This document shows positions 54,910 to 64,000 of a stretch of 64,000 nucleotides of DNA, in pieces. Each line of letters starts with the position of its first letter. Position 1 is the stretch's first letter. The translations under genes and the position numbers were made by a program. The notes under the pieces were generated by a model. That model ran no database searches and was not told the origin of the DNA. It saw only the letters and a program-made list of their open reading frames with translations. Source of the stretch: Enterovibrio qingdaonensis (GTDB lineage Bacteria; Pseudomonadota; Gammaproteobacteria; Enterobacterales; Vibrionaceae); the NCBI RefSeq assembly GCF_028683135.1, contig NZ_JAJUBB010000017.1, forward strand, positions 51,948 through 115,947. Reading direction: 5' to 3'.

Positions 54910-56637
54910 ATGATTTCAGGTATCCTGGCATCTCCTGGTATTGCTTTCGGCAAAGCGCTGCTGCTCCAAGAAGATGACATCGTCATCAATAAAAATCCAG
55001 TTCCAGCGGACCAACTAGACGCGGAAATCGCACGACTATTTGACGGTCGTGAAAAATCTAAACAGCAACTTGAAGCGATTAAAGACAAAGCTCGCATCAC
55101 TTTCGGTGAAGAGAAAGAAGCGATCTTTGAAGGCCACATCATGTTGCTTGAAGATGAAGAGCTAGAAGAAGAAATCATAGCTTTCATTAAAGACAATAAT
55201 GCGTCTGCTGAATACGCGATTTACAGCGTAATCGAAGAGCAAGCGACGACTCTTGAATCATTGGACGATGAGTACCTAAAAGAACGTGCAACTGATATTC
55301 GTGACATCGGCTCACGTTTCATCAAGAACACTTTGGGTATCACCATCGTATCTCTGAGCGCAATCAACGAAGAAGTTATTCTGGTTGCTAACGACCTGAC
55401 GCCTTCTGAAACTGCGCAAATCAACCTAGACTACGTTCTGGGCTTCATCACCGACATCGGTGGTCGTACGTCTCACACTTCTATCATGGCGCGTTCTCTT
55501 GAACTGCCTGCGATCGTTGGTACCAACGACATCACTAAGCGTGTGAACAACGGCGACATGCTGGTTCTTGATGCAATCAACAACAAGATTGTTATCAACC
55601 CAAGCGAAGAAGAACTAAACAAATTCAAAGCGATCCGTGACGAGTTCATCGCAGAGAAAGAAGAGCTGGCAAAACTGAAAGACTTGCCTGCTGTTACTCT
55701 GGATGGCCACCAAGTGGAAGTGTGCGGCAACATCGGTACAGTGAAAGACTGTGACGGCGTTAACCGTAACGGCGGTGAAGGCGTTGGCCTGTACCGTACC
55801 GAGTTCCTGTTCATGGACCGTGACTCGCTGCCTACTGAAGAAGTTCAGTACAAAGCGTACAAAGAAGTTGCAGAAGCAATGCATGGCCACCCAGTGATCA
55901 TCCGTACTATGGATATCGGTGGTGACAAAGATCTGCCATACATGGATCTGCCAAAAGAAATGAACCCATTCTTGGGTTGGCGTGCAGTTCGCATCAGCTT
56001 GGATCGTCGTGAAATCCTTCGTGACCAGCTGCGTGCAATCCTGCGTGCATCAGCGCACGGTAAGCTACGCGTGATGTTCCCAATGATCATCTCTGTAGAA
56101 GAAATCCGTGAACTGAAGAAAGCGATCGAAGAATACAAAGCGGAACTGCGCGCTGAAGGTCTGGCATTCGACGAAAACATCGAAATCGGTGTAATGGTTG
56201 AAACGCCTGCTGCTGCGGCGATTGCGCACCACCTGGCAAAAGAAGTTGAATTCTTTAGCATTGGTACAAACGACTTAACCCAGTATACTCTGGCGGTTGA
56301 CCGTGGTAATGAGTTGATCTCACACCTGTACAACCCACTATCACCAGCAGTACTGACCGTTATCAAGCAAGTTATTGACGCTTCTCACAAAGAAGGTAAA
56401 TGGACTGGCATGTGTGGTGAGTTAGCTGGCGATGAGCGTGCAACCCTGCTTCTAATGGGTATGGGCTTGGATGAGTTCAGCATGAGTGCTATCTCAATCC
56501 CACGCATCAAGAAAATCATCCGTAATGCAAACTTTGCTGATGTTCAAGCAATGGCGGAAGAAGCACTGGCAATGCCTACTGCAGCAGAAATTGCTGAACA
56601 CGTAGAAAAATTCATTGCTGAGAAAACTGTCTGCTAG
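54910..56637 (+). CDS. ptsI: PTS enzyme I
   Basis: Phosphorylates HPr with phosphoenolpyruvate. 575 residues: N-terminal phosphoryl domain with His189 in [13 protein letters not shown], and the C-terminal PEP-binding barrel with [15 protein letters not shown] and [18 protein letters not shown]. Full length. 54 bases from ptsH. Confidence 0.97.
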   Translation: MISGILASPGIAFGKALLLQEDDIVINKNPVPADQLDAEIARLFDGREKSKQQLEAIKDKARITFGEEKEAIFEGHIMLLEDEELEEEIIAFIKDNNASAEYAIYSVIEEQATTLESLDDEYLKERATDIRDIGSRFIKNTLGITIVSLSAINEEVILVANDLTPSETAQINLDYVLGFITDIGGRTSHTSIMARSLELPAIVGTNDITKRVNNGDMLVLDAINNKIVINPSEEELNKFKAIRDEFIAEKEELAKLKDLPAVTLDGHQVEVCGNIGTVKDCDGVNRNGGEGVGLYRTEFLFMDRDSLPTEEVQYKAYKEVAEAMHGHPVIIRTMDIGGDKDLPYMDLPKEMNPFLGWRAVRISLDRREILRDQLRAILRASAHGKLRVMFPMIISVEEIRELKKAIEEYKAELRAEGLAFDENIEIGVMVETPAAAAIAHHLAKEVEFFSIGTNDLTQYTLAVDRGNELISHLYNPLSPAVLTVIKQVIDASHKEGKWTGMCGELAGDERATLLLMGMGLDEFSMSAISIPRIKKIIRNANFADVQAMAEEALAMPTAAEIAEHVEKFIAEKTVC

Positions 56638-56679
56638 AATACGGCAGCAAAGTACTGTTAACGCTTAGGAGCAAACACT

Positions 56680-57189
56680 ATGGGTCTGTTTGACAAACTG
56701 AAGAAGCTGGTTTCTGACGACAGCAGCGATGCTGGCGCAATCGAAATCATCGCACCGCTGTCTGGTGAAATCGTAAACATCGAAGACGTGCCAGACGTTG
56801 TTTTCGCTGAGAAAATCGTTGGTGATGGCATCGCGATCAAACCAGCTGGCGACAAAATGGTTGCACCAGTAAACGGTACCATTGGTAAGATTTTCGAAAC
56901 CAATCACGCGTTCTCTATCGAATCTGAAGACGGCATCGAGCTGTTCGTTCACTTCGGTATTGACACCGTTGAACTGAAAGGTGAAGGCTTCAAGCGTATC
57001 GCTGAAGAAGGTCAGACTGTTAAAGTTGGTGACCCAATCATCGAGTTCGATCTAGCGATGCTAGAAGAGAAAGCGAAGTCTACTCTGACTCCTGTTGTTA
57101 TCTCTAACATGGACGAAATCAAAGAGCTGAACAAGCTTTCTGGTGCTGTTACTGTTGGTGAAACTCCAGTACTGCGCATCAAGAAGTAA
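56680..57189 (+). CDS. crr: PTS glucose-specific enzyme IIA
   Basis: IIA-Glc passes phosphate from HPr to glucose IIBC and controls adenylate cyclase and inducer exclusion. 169 residues with His76 and the phosphorylated His91 in [19 protein letters not shown] (counting the initiator Met). The lack of IIBC domains is normal for crr. 42 bases after ptsI. Confidence 0.97.
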   Translation: MGLFDKLKKLVSDDSSDAGAIEIIAPLSGEIVNIEDVPDVVFAEKIVGDGIAIKPAGDKMVAPVNGTIGKIFETNHAFSIESEDGIELFVHFGIDTVELKGEGFKRIAEEGQTVKVGDPIIEFDLAMLEEKAKSTLTPVVISNMDEIKELNKLSGAVTVGETPVLRIKK

Positions 57190-57201
57190 TTCTTAGATGC
57201 G

Positions 57202-57235
57202 AAAAAAAGCGCAGCCTAGGCTGCGCTTTTTTTGT
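57202..57235 (+). terminator. Terminator of ptsH-ptsI-crr
   Basis: AAAAGCGCAGCC / GGCTGCGCTTTT perfect palindromic hairpin with T7, between crr and the convergent AraC gene. Confidence 0.9.
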
Positions 57236-57273
57236 ATCTGTCTATTTTCACTTAACTATTAACATTTTTGGGA

Positions 57274-58107
57274 TTATAGAGCTAAAGCCTCATGCCTAGT
57301 TCGATACTGGCTGGGCGTCATACCAGCCAGTCGTTTGAACATACGGCAAAAATAATCCGCATCCACAAAGCCACTTTCCAATGCCACCTGTTTGACTCGA
57401 AGTCCTTTCTCTAGCAGTAAATGTCTTGCATGAGCAAAGCGCTCGCGATTGACGTATTCGTTAAACCCGACCTCACCGTATTGTTTGAACAAATGCGAAA
57501 GATAGCTAGGTGAAATACAGAACTCGCGTGCAACCGAATCCCGACAGATCTGTTCATGAAAATGACAACGCAGATAAGTCAGTATTTGCTGAAAGAGTAC
57601 CTTTTGCTTCGACACATCAATCGCCTGTTCTTTCAGAGATGATGCTATATATGCCAACAGTCCATCAATTTTTCCTTCAACGTTGGTTCTGTATAGCGCA
57701 GGCACTTCAACGACCCATTTTGCCAAACTGATACATCGGCCATCTTGCCAATGGTTATAACTCAGCCCAAGCTTCTCGCCTTTAAAGCAGATACTGAGTG
57801 TATTGGCATCTTGGGCAAACGGTAAGTTCCAACCATCCGGCGATACACAAAGTACATCGCCTGATTTCATCTGCTCAGACGCTCGCACCCCCTCAGCCTG
57901 ACTAAATAACATTTCAACGCAACCATCGACCACGATTTCCAAGCGTTGTGTTGGAACCCGCCAAGCAAGGATTGGCGCATCATTGCAAGGCACCGCCCAT
58001 AGGCAGTGTCGATTTTGAATATGCTGCAAACGCTGTACTAACTCAGCAATAACGAGAAATGATAGCGGCTCAGCTTGGAATGAAACATTTGGCATCAGGT
58101 TATCCAC
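57274..58107 (-). CDS. AraC-family regulator, divergent from the mannoside PTS genes
   Basis: 277 residues: N-terminal ligand domain (about 20-160, including WRVPTQRLEIVVDGCVEMLF) and a C-terminal AraC DNA-binding region (DSVAREFCISPSYLSHLFKQ, RVKQVALESGFVDADYFCRM, FKRLAGMTPSQYRTRHE). Starts at GTG 58107 or, with a better-placed GGAT, at ATG 58092 five codons later. It shares a 230-base control region with the PTS IIBC gene, whose expression it probably controls. Confidence 0.88.
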   Translation of the reverse strand: MDNLMPNVSFQAEPLSFLVIAELVQRLQHIQNRHCLWAVPCNDAPILAWRVPTQRLEIVVDGCVEMLFSQAEGVRASEQMKSGDVLCVSPDGWNLPFAQDANTLSICFKGEKLGLSYNHWQDGRCISLAKWVVEVPALYRTNVEGKIDGLLAYIASSLKEQAIDVSKQKVLFQQILTYLRCHFHEQICRDSVAREFCISPSYLSHLFKQYGEVGFNEYVNRERFAHARHLLLEKGLRVKQVALESGFVDADYFCRMFKRLAGMTPSQYRTRHEALAL

Positions 58108-58168
58108 TCACCAATAGGTAGAAAATAAATTCAAAGAACTCAATATTCGTACACTTTACGGTGAAAAA

Positions 58169-58228
58169 ATTTACAGCATTCAGGGATTTTTTCTATGAAG
58201 TGGCGCACCCTTTGCTGTAAATATTTAC
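58169..58228. promoter_or_regulatory. Operator-like inverted repeats between AraC gene and PTS operon
   Basis: ATTTACAGCA (58169-58178) and TGCTGTAAAT (58213-58222) are perfect 10-base inverted arms 44 bases apart. The right arm is part of a 12-base palindrome GTAAATATTTAC (58217-58228). These are likely binding sites for the AraC and/or RpiR-type regulator of this cluster. Sites for a specific regulator cannot be assigned. Confidence 0.5.
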
Positions 58229-58338
58229 AATTAACCGTCTATTTTGCGCATTGTCACAGTTAAATATTGGAAAAATTTTCATTATTCGCCTGCCCTATAT
58301 CCCCTATATCTATTATTCGGTCGTAGAAGGAGAACCTC

Positions 58339-59865
58339 ATGACCAATAACGTTGTCGCGATAACCGCTTGTGCTGCTGGTATCGCACATACCTACATGGC
58401 TGCAGAAGCTTTAGAGCAAGCCGGTAAAGAACATAACTTTTCAGTCAAAGTAGAAACACAAGGCTCCATTGGTGCTGAAAATATCCTGACTGAACAAGAC
58501 ATTGAAAAAGCAGATCTGGTAATCATCGCCTCCGATATTGAAATCGATTTGGCACGCTTTGCTGGCAAACGCGTTTATAAAACTCGCCCGAAAGCGGCGA
58601 TTCGCGATGCGATGGCTCTAATTAAAGAAGCGGATGAAAACGCAACGGTCTTTGGCGCAAAAGGCACTAAAGTCGGCAACGTCACGTTAGGTAAAACCAC
58701 TGAGAACGGCTTTGTTCAACACATTATGAGTGGTATTTCTTACATGGTGCCGATGGTTATCGCAGCCGGTCTATTACTGGCGATCGCGAATATCTTCGCT
58801 TTCCAGAAAGACGACCTTGGCCGCATGGTCGCATGGGGTTTTGATCAAAAAGACCCACTCGGCTACTTCATGTTCCACCTTTTTAAAGTCGGTCAAATTG
58901 GTTTCACCTTGATGATCCCGCTGTTCGCTGGCTTTGTAGCAAACTCAATTGCAGACCGCCCAGCAATTGCTCCTGCAATGCTAGGTGCCTACATGGCAAA
59001 TGACCCTAGTTTCCTAGGTACTAACGCAGGTGGCGGCTTCCTGTCAGCCATTCTGGTTGCCTTCCTTGTCGGTTATTTCGTGAAATACCTGAAAAAGGTA
59101 AAATGGCCAAAAATCATCCAACCTATCGTGCCGATCATGGTTATCCCTCTGATTGCGACCTTCTTCATCACTGTTGTTGTGCTTTACCTGATTGGTCAAC
59201 CGATTGCAGGTGCAATGAGCGCGCTGTATGACGGCCTGAACTGGATGACGACCAACTATGCCTCTTCGACCTTCATTATTGGTGCCATTATTGGTGCGAT
59301 GATCGGCTTCGACTTTGGTGGCCCGGTAAACAAAACCGCATTGATTTTCGGTACCGCAGTATGGACGGACACCGTCGCGAAATACGGTATCGAAGGCGCA
59401 AACTTTGTGCCGGGCACTGCAGCGCAAGCAGCAATCTCTGTTGCACCACTGGGTATCTTCCTTGCGTCTAAGTTGTTCGCCAAACGCTTCTCTGCAACCG
59501 AGAAAATCTCAGCAAACTCAGCCTTTGGTATGGGTATCGTGGGTGTCACCGAAGGTGCAATCCCATTTGCTGCCGCTAACCCTGTACAAATCATTACTGC
59601 AAGTGTGGCGGGCTCTGCGCTAGCTGGTGGCTTGGTTGGCTACTTGGATGTGAAATTCTACGGTGGTATCGGCTCTCCACTGGGCACCTTTGTTGGTTAC
59701 ATTGAACAGCCAATTCCGTTTGTGACTTGGATTGCCTGTACGTTCGCAGGTATTGCAACAACCGCGATGATTATTGGCTTCTGGCGTCGTCCTAAAGCGG
59801 TAAACGCCACAGAATCAACACCTGTTGAAACGGTCACAGTCGAAACAGCAACCACCAACGGATAA
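58339..59865 (+). CDS. Fructose/mannoside-type PTS IIBC permease
   Basis: Phosphorylating sugar importer of the fructose PTS family. 508 residues: IIB domain (1-100) with phospho-Cys11 in AITACAAGIAHTYMAAEAL, then the IIC domain with multiple TM segments from about 130 and FGMGIVGVTEGAIPFAAANP. The adjacent mannosylglycerate hydrolase suggests 2-O-mannosylglycerate or a similar mannoside as substrate. In E. coli MngA these domains are fused with IIA; here IIA is separate (next gene). Confidence 0.9.
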   Translation: MTNNVVAITACAAGIAHTYMAAEALEQAGKEHNFSVKVETQGSIGAENILTEQDIEKADLVIIASDIEIDLARFAGKRVYKTRPKAAIRDAMALIKEADENATVFGAKGTKVGNVTLGKTTENGFVQHIMSGISYMVPMVIAAGLLLAIANIFAFQKDDLGRMVAWGFDQKDPLGYFMFHLFKVGQIGFTLMIPLFAGFVANSIADRPAIAPAMLGAYMANDPSFLGTNAGGGFLSAILVAFLVGYFVKYLKKVKWPKIIQPIVPIMVIPLIATFFITVVVLYLIGQPIAGAMSALYDGLNWMTTNYASSTFIIGAIIGAMIGFDFGGPVNKTALIFGTAVWTDTVAKYGIEGANFVPGTAAQAAISVAPLGIFLASKLFAKRFSATEKISANSAFGMGIVGVTEGAIPFAAANPVQIITASVAGSALAGGLVGYLDVKFYGGIGSPLGTFVGYIEQPIPFVTWIACTFAGIATTAMIIGFWRRPKAVNATESTPVETVTVETATTNG

Positions 59866-59870
59866 GCAAT

Positions 59871-60317
59871 ATGAACGCAGTATTCTCACTTGAGCACATT
59901 TTAACGGATGCTCAATCTACCACTCAAAAAGCCGCTTTCCGCTTTATCGCTGAAAACGCCTACGCCTTGGGTTTTGTTGACAGTATCGAGGGTTTTGAAG
60001 CGGGTTTAAAAGCGCGCGAAGAACATGACAGTACAGGTTTTATGGGCGGCATTGCCATCCCTCACTGTAAGTCGGAACATGTCACCAAACCGGGGATATT
60101 TGTGGTGCATTTCACGCATCCGATTGAATGGGAAACCATGGATGATGCCCCAGTCACGACCGTCGTGTCTCTGGCCATCCCTACATCAGGTGCTGATGAA
60201 AGTCTGGTGATGTTGACCAAACTTTCTCGCGCCATGATGAAACCGGACATTCGAAGCACCTTGCAAAGCGAAGACTCGCAAGCGGTGCTGGATATTATCC
60301 ATCACGTAATTGCGTAA
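59871..60317 (+). CDS. PTS IIA, fructose/mannitol type
   Basis: 148 residues; PTS EIIA type-2 domain with the phosphorylated His65 in GGIAIPHCKSEH and the conserved helical C-terminus. It passes phosphate from HPr to the IIB domain of the neighbouring permease. It follows the IIBC gene by 5 bases. Confidence 0.92.
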   Translation: MNAVFSLEHILTDAQSTTQKAAFRFIAENAYALGFVDSIEGFEAGLKAREEHDSTGFMGGIAIPHCKSEHVTKPGIFVVHFTHPIEWETMDDAPVTTVVSLAIPTSGADESLVMLTKLSRAMMKPDIRSTLQSEDSQAVLDIIHHVIA

Positions 60318-60335
60318 AACTAAGCGGGCAGTGCT

Positions 60336-62990
60336 ATGACGAAACAACTTCATGTGATTTCCCACACCCATTGGGATTTTGAATGGTATTTCTCTACCCA
60401 TGAGTCGCTCATCCAGCTTATCTACCATATGGAAGAAGTGATGGATGCCCTTGAGAAAGGGGACGTCGACAATTACTATCTGGATGGGCAATTGAGTATC
60501 GTTGAAGACTATCTCAATGCCTGCCCGCATCAACAACACCGCTTATCTGCGTTGGTAGAGAGCGGGAAACTTAAAATCGGTCCTTGGTATACACAGACCG
60601 ACCAGCTCATCATTGCGGGGGAATCTATCATCCGCAACCTGCAACTTGGTATCAATCTTGGCAAAGCGTTAGGCGGTGTTGAGATGCTCGGCTATGTGCC
60701 TGACTCGTTCGGTCAGAGCGTAGATATGCCGAAAATCTACCGTGGTGTCGGCATTGACAAGACCGTATTTTGGCGTGGACTCTCGACCGATGTTTACCCC
60801 TACCGCGAAGGTCGCTGGCAAAGTGATGATGGCAGTGACGTTACCTTCTACAACATACGAGACGGCTACTACGTCGGCGGACAATTGATTTACTGTGACG
60901 ATGCGGTTGCACTCGTCAGTCAGGTCGAAAAAGGCTGTTTAAGCCAAGACATCGCTCTGCCACTCGGCGGCGACCAACGCTACGTTGACCGCAACGTCAA
61001 ATCGCGTATCGAGCAGTTTAATCAGCAATTATCAGAGGCAAACCTTGATGTTCGCTTGGTTGAGAGTAGTTACGACGCATTATTCGACCGTCTGAAAGCA
61101 CAAGATCTCCCAATGGACATTCTAAGTGGTGAGATGATTGATGGGCAGGTCTCAAAGATCCACCGCTCTATCTACTCATCTCGTGCCGATCACAAGCGTT
61201 TAAACGATATGCTTGAGCGTCGCATCACCCTAGAACTCGAACCCTTGATGGCACTGGCAACACGCTTTGGCATCGGGTACCAAAAAGAACTTATCAATAA
61301 CCTCTGGCGCATCATGACGCGAAATCATGCCCATGACAGCGCGGGGGGGTGCAACACAGACAAAACCAACAAGATCATTGTTGAGCGTTTTGAGCAGGTT
61401 GATCAGATGTCTTCTGCGGCGCGAGACTATTTAGTTCGCAAAATCGCGGAATCACAACCTGTCCTAGAGAATGGCGCAAGGCTGACACTCTTCAACACAT
61501 TGCCGTTTGCACGTGAGCATACACAAAACCTCACGCTTTCAACCAAATCAGCAGGCTTTACGCTCTCAACAGTGAGTGGCGAACCCGTCGCATTTGACGT
61601 GATTGCACAAAGCCAGCATTACAACGGCAGCATCCAACGCGATCCAAAAGACAACGATCCTAATGGTTACTATTACCAAACCGAGATAGCGATTCGCCAC
61701 AGTATGCCAGCGCTGGGCTTTACCTCTTTGGTGATTGAAGAAACCCGAGATGCTCTAACACCCATTGACGAAAAAGCCACTTACCTCATAGAGAACAACC
61801 GCTACCGCATCGAATACACAGGTGGCGGACTGCATTTGATTGATAAAGACAACGAGCGTCGCTGGGAATACTTCCTTACAGCGCGTGATGGGGGTGATGA
61901 CGGCGATACCTATGACTACTCGCCACCCGCCCAAGATTGGGTTATCGACTTGTCATTTAATCATGCCGAATGTGTCACTCAGTGCGGCGCGTTACAACAA
62001 CGCTTAACACTCTCTGGCCAATGGATGCTGCCAGAAAATCTAGAGGCCCGCTCCCACCGTTTCGCTGATACGCAGTGTGACTACGTGCTGACATTGACGC
62101 TGCAAGATGGCTTACCGCTTTCCATTGAGTTCGATATTAATAATCAGGTTGATGACCACCGTCTTCAGCTCGTCGTCAACAGCCCGATTGAAACCAAAGA
62201 AAGTATTGCTGATACGCCGTTTGGCTTCGTTCGTCGCCCGCACTATCAGTTGCAAATGGCTGACTGGCGTGAACGCGGCTGGAAAGAAGAGCCTTGCGGT
62301 ATCTATCCGATGATCAACCTTGTCAATGTGAGTGATACCGCCACAAGCTTGTCAGTTCTGGCACAAGGCATTAAAGAATATGAAGTGTTGCTGGAGTCGC
62401 CTTCTCAGCCAAGCGGCAAAGTGGCACTGACTGTGTTCAGAAGCGTTGGCTGGCTAGGCAAACCGGACCTGATCCGTCGTCCGGGTATCGCATCAGGTCA
62501 ACAGTACAAATACATTCCAACACCCGATAGCCAAATGAAAGGCCACCAAATCGCCAAGTTGGCATTGCTGTTGGATGACAAGTTTGACGCGGCGGCTGTC
62601 AACCACGCTTCTCAGCGTTGGAGCATTGAGCAGCCATACTACCAAGCGCAATCGCTAAATCAGTTCACGAATACTCTGAAGTATTTTGTGATGCACCCAC
62701 TTTCAAACACCGTTGTCGATGAAACATCAATGCTGACTGTCGATGCACCTTCATTGGTTTGCAGCAGCATTCAATACGAAGACGGGGCCGTTTTTGTGCG
62801 CGTGTACAACCCGTCTGAATATGCGATTGAAGACGCAGGCACCCTACAATTTGCGCAAGATATTCAAGATGCATGGGAAACCAATCTACTGAATCAACCG
62901 CTGCATCTGTTAACCATCAGCCAAAATGCTATTCATTTCGGCAAGTTCCGCGCGAAACAAATTCGCACTTTCAAAATCGCGCTTGAATAA
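60336..62990 (+). CDS. GH38 alpha-mannosidase, probable 6-phospho-mannosylglycerate hydrolase (MngB-like)
   Basis: 884 residues, typical of MngB. Zinc ligands His10 and His12 in HVISHTHWDFEWYF, predicted nucleophile Asp123 in YVPDSFGQS, and HDSAGGCNTD, the GH38 signatures; C-terminal beta-sandwich domains. By analogy it hydrolyses 2-O-(6-phospho-mannosyl)-glycerate delivered by the PTS to mannose-6-phosphate and glycerate. A different mannoside is possible. It is cytoplasmic (no signal peptide), as required for a phosphorylated substrate. Confidence 0.9.
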   Translation: MTKQLHVISHTHWDFEWYFSTHESLIQLIYHMEEVMDALEKGDVDNYYLDGQLSIVEDYLNACPHQQHRLSALVESGKLKIGPWYTQTDQLIIAGESIIRNLQLGINLGKALGGVEMLGYVPDSFGQSVDMPKIYRGVGIDKTVFWRGLSTDVYPYREGRWQSDDGSDVTFYNIRDGYYVGGQLIYCDDAVALVSQVEKGCLSQDIALPLGGDQRYVDRNVKSRIEQFNQQLSEANLDVRLVESSYDALFDRLKAQDLPMDILSGEMIDGQVSKIHRSIYSSRADHKRLNDMLERRITLELEPLMALATRFGIGYQKELINNLWRIMTRNHAHDSAGGCNTDKTNKIIVERFEQVDQMSSAARDYLVRKIAESQPVLENGARLTLFNTLPFAREHTQNLTLSTKSAGFTLSTVSGEPVAFDVIAQSQHYNGSIQRDPKDNDPNGYYYQTEIAIRHSMPALGFTSLVIEETRDALTPIDEKATYLIENNRYRIEYTGGGLHLIDKDNERRWEYFLTARDGGDDGDTYDYSPPAQDWVIDLSFNHAECVTQCGALQQRLTLSGQWMLPENLEARSHRFADTQCDYVLTLTLQDGLPLSIEFDINNQVDDHRLQLVVNSPIETKESIADTPFGFVRRPHYQLQMADWRERGWKEEPCGIYPMINLVNVSDTATSLSVLAQGIKEYEVLLESPSQPSGKVALTVFRSVGWLGKPDLIRRPGIASGQQYKYIPTPDSQMKGHQIAKLALLLDDKFDAAAVNHASQRWSIEQPYYQAQSLNQFTNTLKYFVMHPLSNTVVDETSMLTVDAPSLVCSSIQYEDGAVFVRVYNPSEYAIEDAGTLQFAQDIQDAWETNLLNQPLHLLTISQNAIHFGKFRAKQIRTFKIALE

Positions 62991-63036
62991 GAGGAGTGTT
63001 TTGCCTTAACCCCTTACTGAATGCATGCTAGCAATA

Positions 63037-63072
63037 CTTTCCCCAGCGTACAGACTGTGTGACTGGGGAAAG
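63037..63072. other. Inverted repeat between the mannosidase and the RpiR-type gene
   Basis: CTTTCCCCAG (63037-63046) and CTGGGGAAAG (63063-63072) with smaller internal pairing. No clear T-run, so it may be a partial terminator or a regulatory hairpin that reduces expression of the regulator relative to the enzyme genes. Confidence 0.5.
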
Positions 63073-63139
63073 AAAACGCTCGCCTTAAAGCTGCAACTTC
63101 CAGTGATGAGGGTATAGTAAGGCAAACTGACAATGGCCT

Positions 63140-63943
63140 ATGGTACTGATGAACAAAGATATCGGACTGCTTTTTGAATATGCACGGAGCAAATTCACGT
63201 CTACCGACAGCAAGATTGCGGAATACTTTCTTGCCCGAAAGCCAGTCAAAACTATTGAAGAGCTTGCCGTAGACATCGGTGTTTCCACCGCGTCTATCAC
63301 CCGCTTTTGTCAAAAGCTGGGACTGAACAATTTTAAAGAGTTTCTGTTTCTCTATCAGGGTCAACTAGACAGTGCTAACCCCCCATCGAAACGTGAACAC
63401 TCTGGATTACATCAAGATTATTTTGACGTATTGCAGCAGCTAGACAATTGCATTGATACTGATGTCGTTGAGCTTATTACTGCGGCAATTTCGCAACATA
63501 AAATCATCCACATTTTTGGCACAGGATTCAGTGCGCTGGCGGGTGGCGATTTCAAATTTCGCTTCGGCCGTCTAGGTAAGTTTGTTGAAGTCGTGCAAGA
63601 CACCAACTCCATGGTGATGTACCAAGATATTCTGACTACTGAGAACTTAGTCATCGTATTAAGTCTCAACGGTCTGAATGAAGATATGGCAAAAGTCGTG
63701 AAAAACCTCACTTCACGTGGAATTTCCACGTTTTTAATAACCTCTAATGCCAAATCCAAACTTGCCAAAAACGCCACCGCAACCTTGCTAACCGCTTCAT
63801 TGCACGGCGAAGAGCGCACCGGGATGATCACGGCACAACTCCCCATGCTTATGGCGATTGATCACCTGTATTTCCACTACGTTTCGACCAACCGAGACAC
63901 CATCAAAAACTGGGTCTCCACTGAAGCCCCGTTTGGAAAATAA
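63140..63943 (+). CDS. RpiR-family transcriptional regulator (SIS domain)
   Basis: 267 residues: N-terminal helix-turn-helix (KTIEELAVDIGVSTASITRF, CQKLGLNNFKEFLFLYQ) and a C-terminal SIS sugar-phosphate-binding domain (IHIFGTGFSALAGGDFKFRF, ENLVIVLSLNGLNEDM). Such regulators sense a phosphosugar, here possibly the phosphorylated mannoside or mannose-6-phosphate. ATG at 63140, or at 63149 three codons later; no strong ribosome site decides. It lies 150 bases after the mannosidase. Confidence 0.9.
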   Translation: MVLMNKDIGLLFEYARSKFTSTDSKIAEYFLARKPVKTIEELAVDIGVSTASITRFCQKLGLNNFKEFLFLYQGQLDSANPPSKREHSGLHQDYFDVLQQLDNCIDTDVVELITAAISQHKIIHIFGTGFSALAGGDFKFRFGRLGKFVEVVQDTNSMVMYQDILTTENLVIVLSLNGLNEDMAKVVKNLTSRGISTFLITSNAKSKLAKNATATLLTASLHGEERTGMITAQLPMLMAIDHLYFHYVSTNRDTIKNWVSTEAPFGK

Positions 63944-64000
63944 CACACCTTCTTCAGTCGATTTTTAAAACTGCCAATATAAGAAAGCCGCTTAATTAAG

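Noticed and set aside
55845..56366. Antisense frame (173 codons) within ptsI
   Set aside because: Ser/Arg/Ile-rich shadow of ptsI coding sequence, no ribosome site and no family pattern.

Overview
The window is a gammaproteobacterial chromosome segment, almost certainly from the Vibrionaceae. Evidence for this is the polar flagellar gene order (flgA-flgM-flgN / cheV-cheR / flgB to flgL / flagellins-flaG-fliD-flaI-fliS / flrA-flrB-flrC-fliE-fliF), the Vibrio-type T/H-ring genes flgO, flgP and flgT, an OmpU-like porin pair, and the cysZ/zipA and cysK-ptsH-ptsI-crr blocks. The exact genus cannot be read from sequence alone; a Grimontia/Enterovibrio/Photobacterium-like relative is a guess.

Layout. 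1-11.0 kb (minus strand): start of fliF, fliE, the FlrBC two-component system, the master activator FlrA, the chaperones FliS and FlaI, cap FliD, FlaG and two flagellins. 11.4-15.9 kb: an accessory insert between the flagellins and flgL, holding a TPR/glycosyltransferase-like gene with a sigma-28-type promoter and a divergent AraC regulator/sugar-efflux MFS pair. 15.9-29.2 kb (minus): flgL, flgK, a two-TM protein, flgJ to flgB, cheR, cheV. 29.3-33.4 kb: flgA, flgM, flgN (plus), flgP and flgO (minus), flgT (plus). I located sigma-54-type (GG-N10-GC) sites before flrB, fliE, flgB and flgF, a variant form (GG-N10-GT) before flgK and the distal flagellin, and sigma-28-type sites before the other flagellin, flgM and the TPR gene. 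These fit the known Vibrio flagellar cascade: sigma-54/FlrA to FlrBC, then sigma-54/FlrC to hook-basal body and one flagellin, then FliA (held by FlgM) to late genes.

33.4-39.8 kb: tRNA-Arg(CCT), then a duplicated module of a tiny secreted two-cysteine peptide plus a porin on each side of gltX; the second copy also carries a DUF2057-type gene. 39.8-52.1 kb: ligA and zipA, usually neighbours in Vibrio, are separated by a plus-strand envelope/oxidative-folding block: a secreted hypothetical protein, a SecD/SecF pair (probably a second paralogue), an scs-like thiol-redox operon (ScsA?-ScsB-ScsD-ScsC) and a chitin-active LPMO with two chitin-binding modules.

52.2-57.2 kb: cysZ, cysK and the general PTS operon ptsH-ptsI-crr. 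57.3-64 kb: AraC regulator, divergent fructose-type PTS IIBC and IIA, GH38 mannosylglycerate hydrolase-like enzyme and an RpiR-type regulator: a probable catabolic operon for 2-O-mannosylglycerate or a related mannoside. No IS element, prophage, CRISPR array or rRNA operon was seen.
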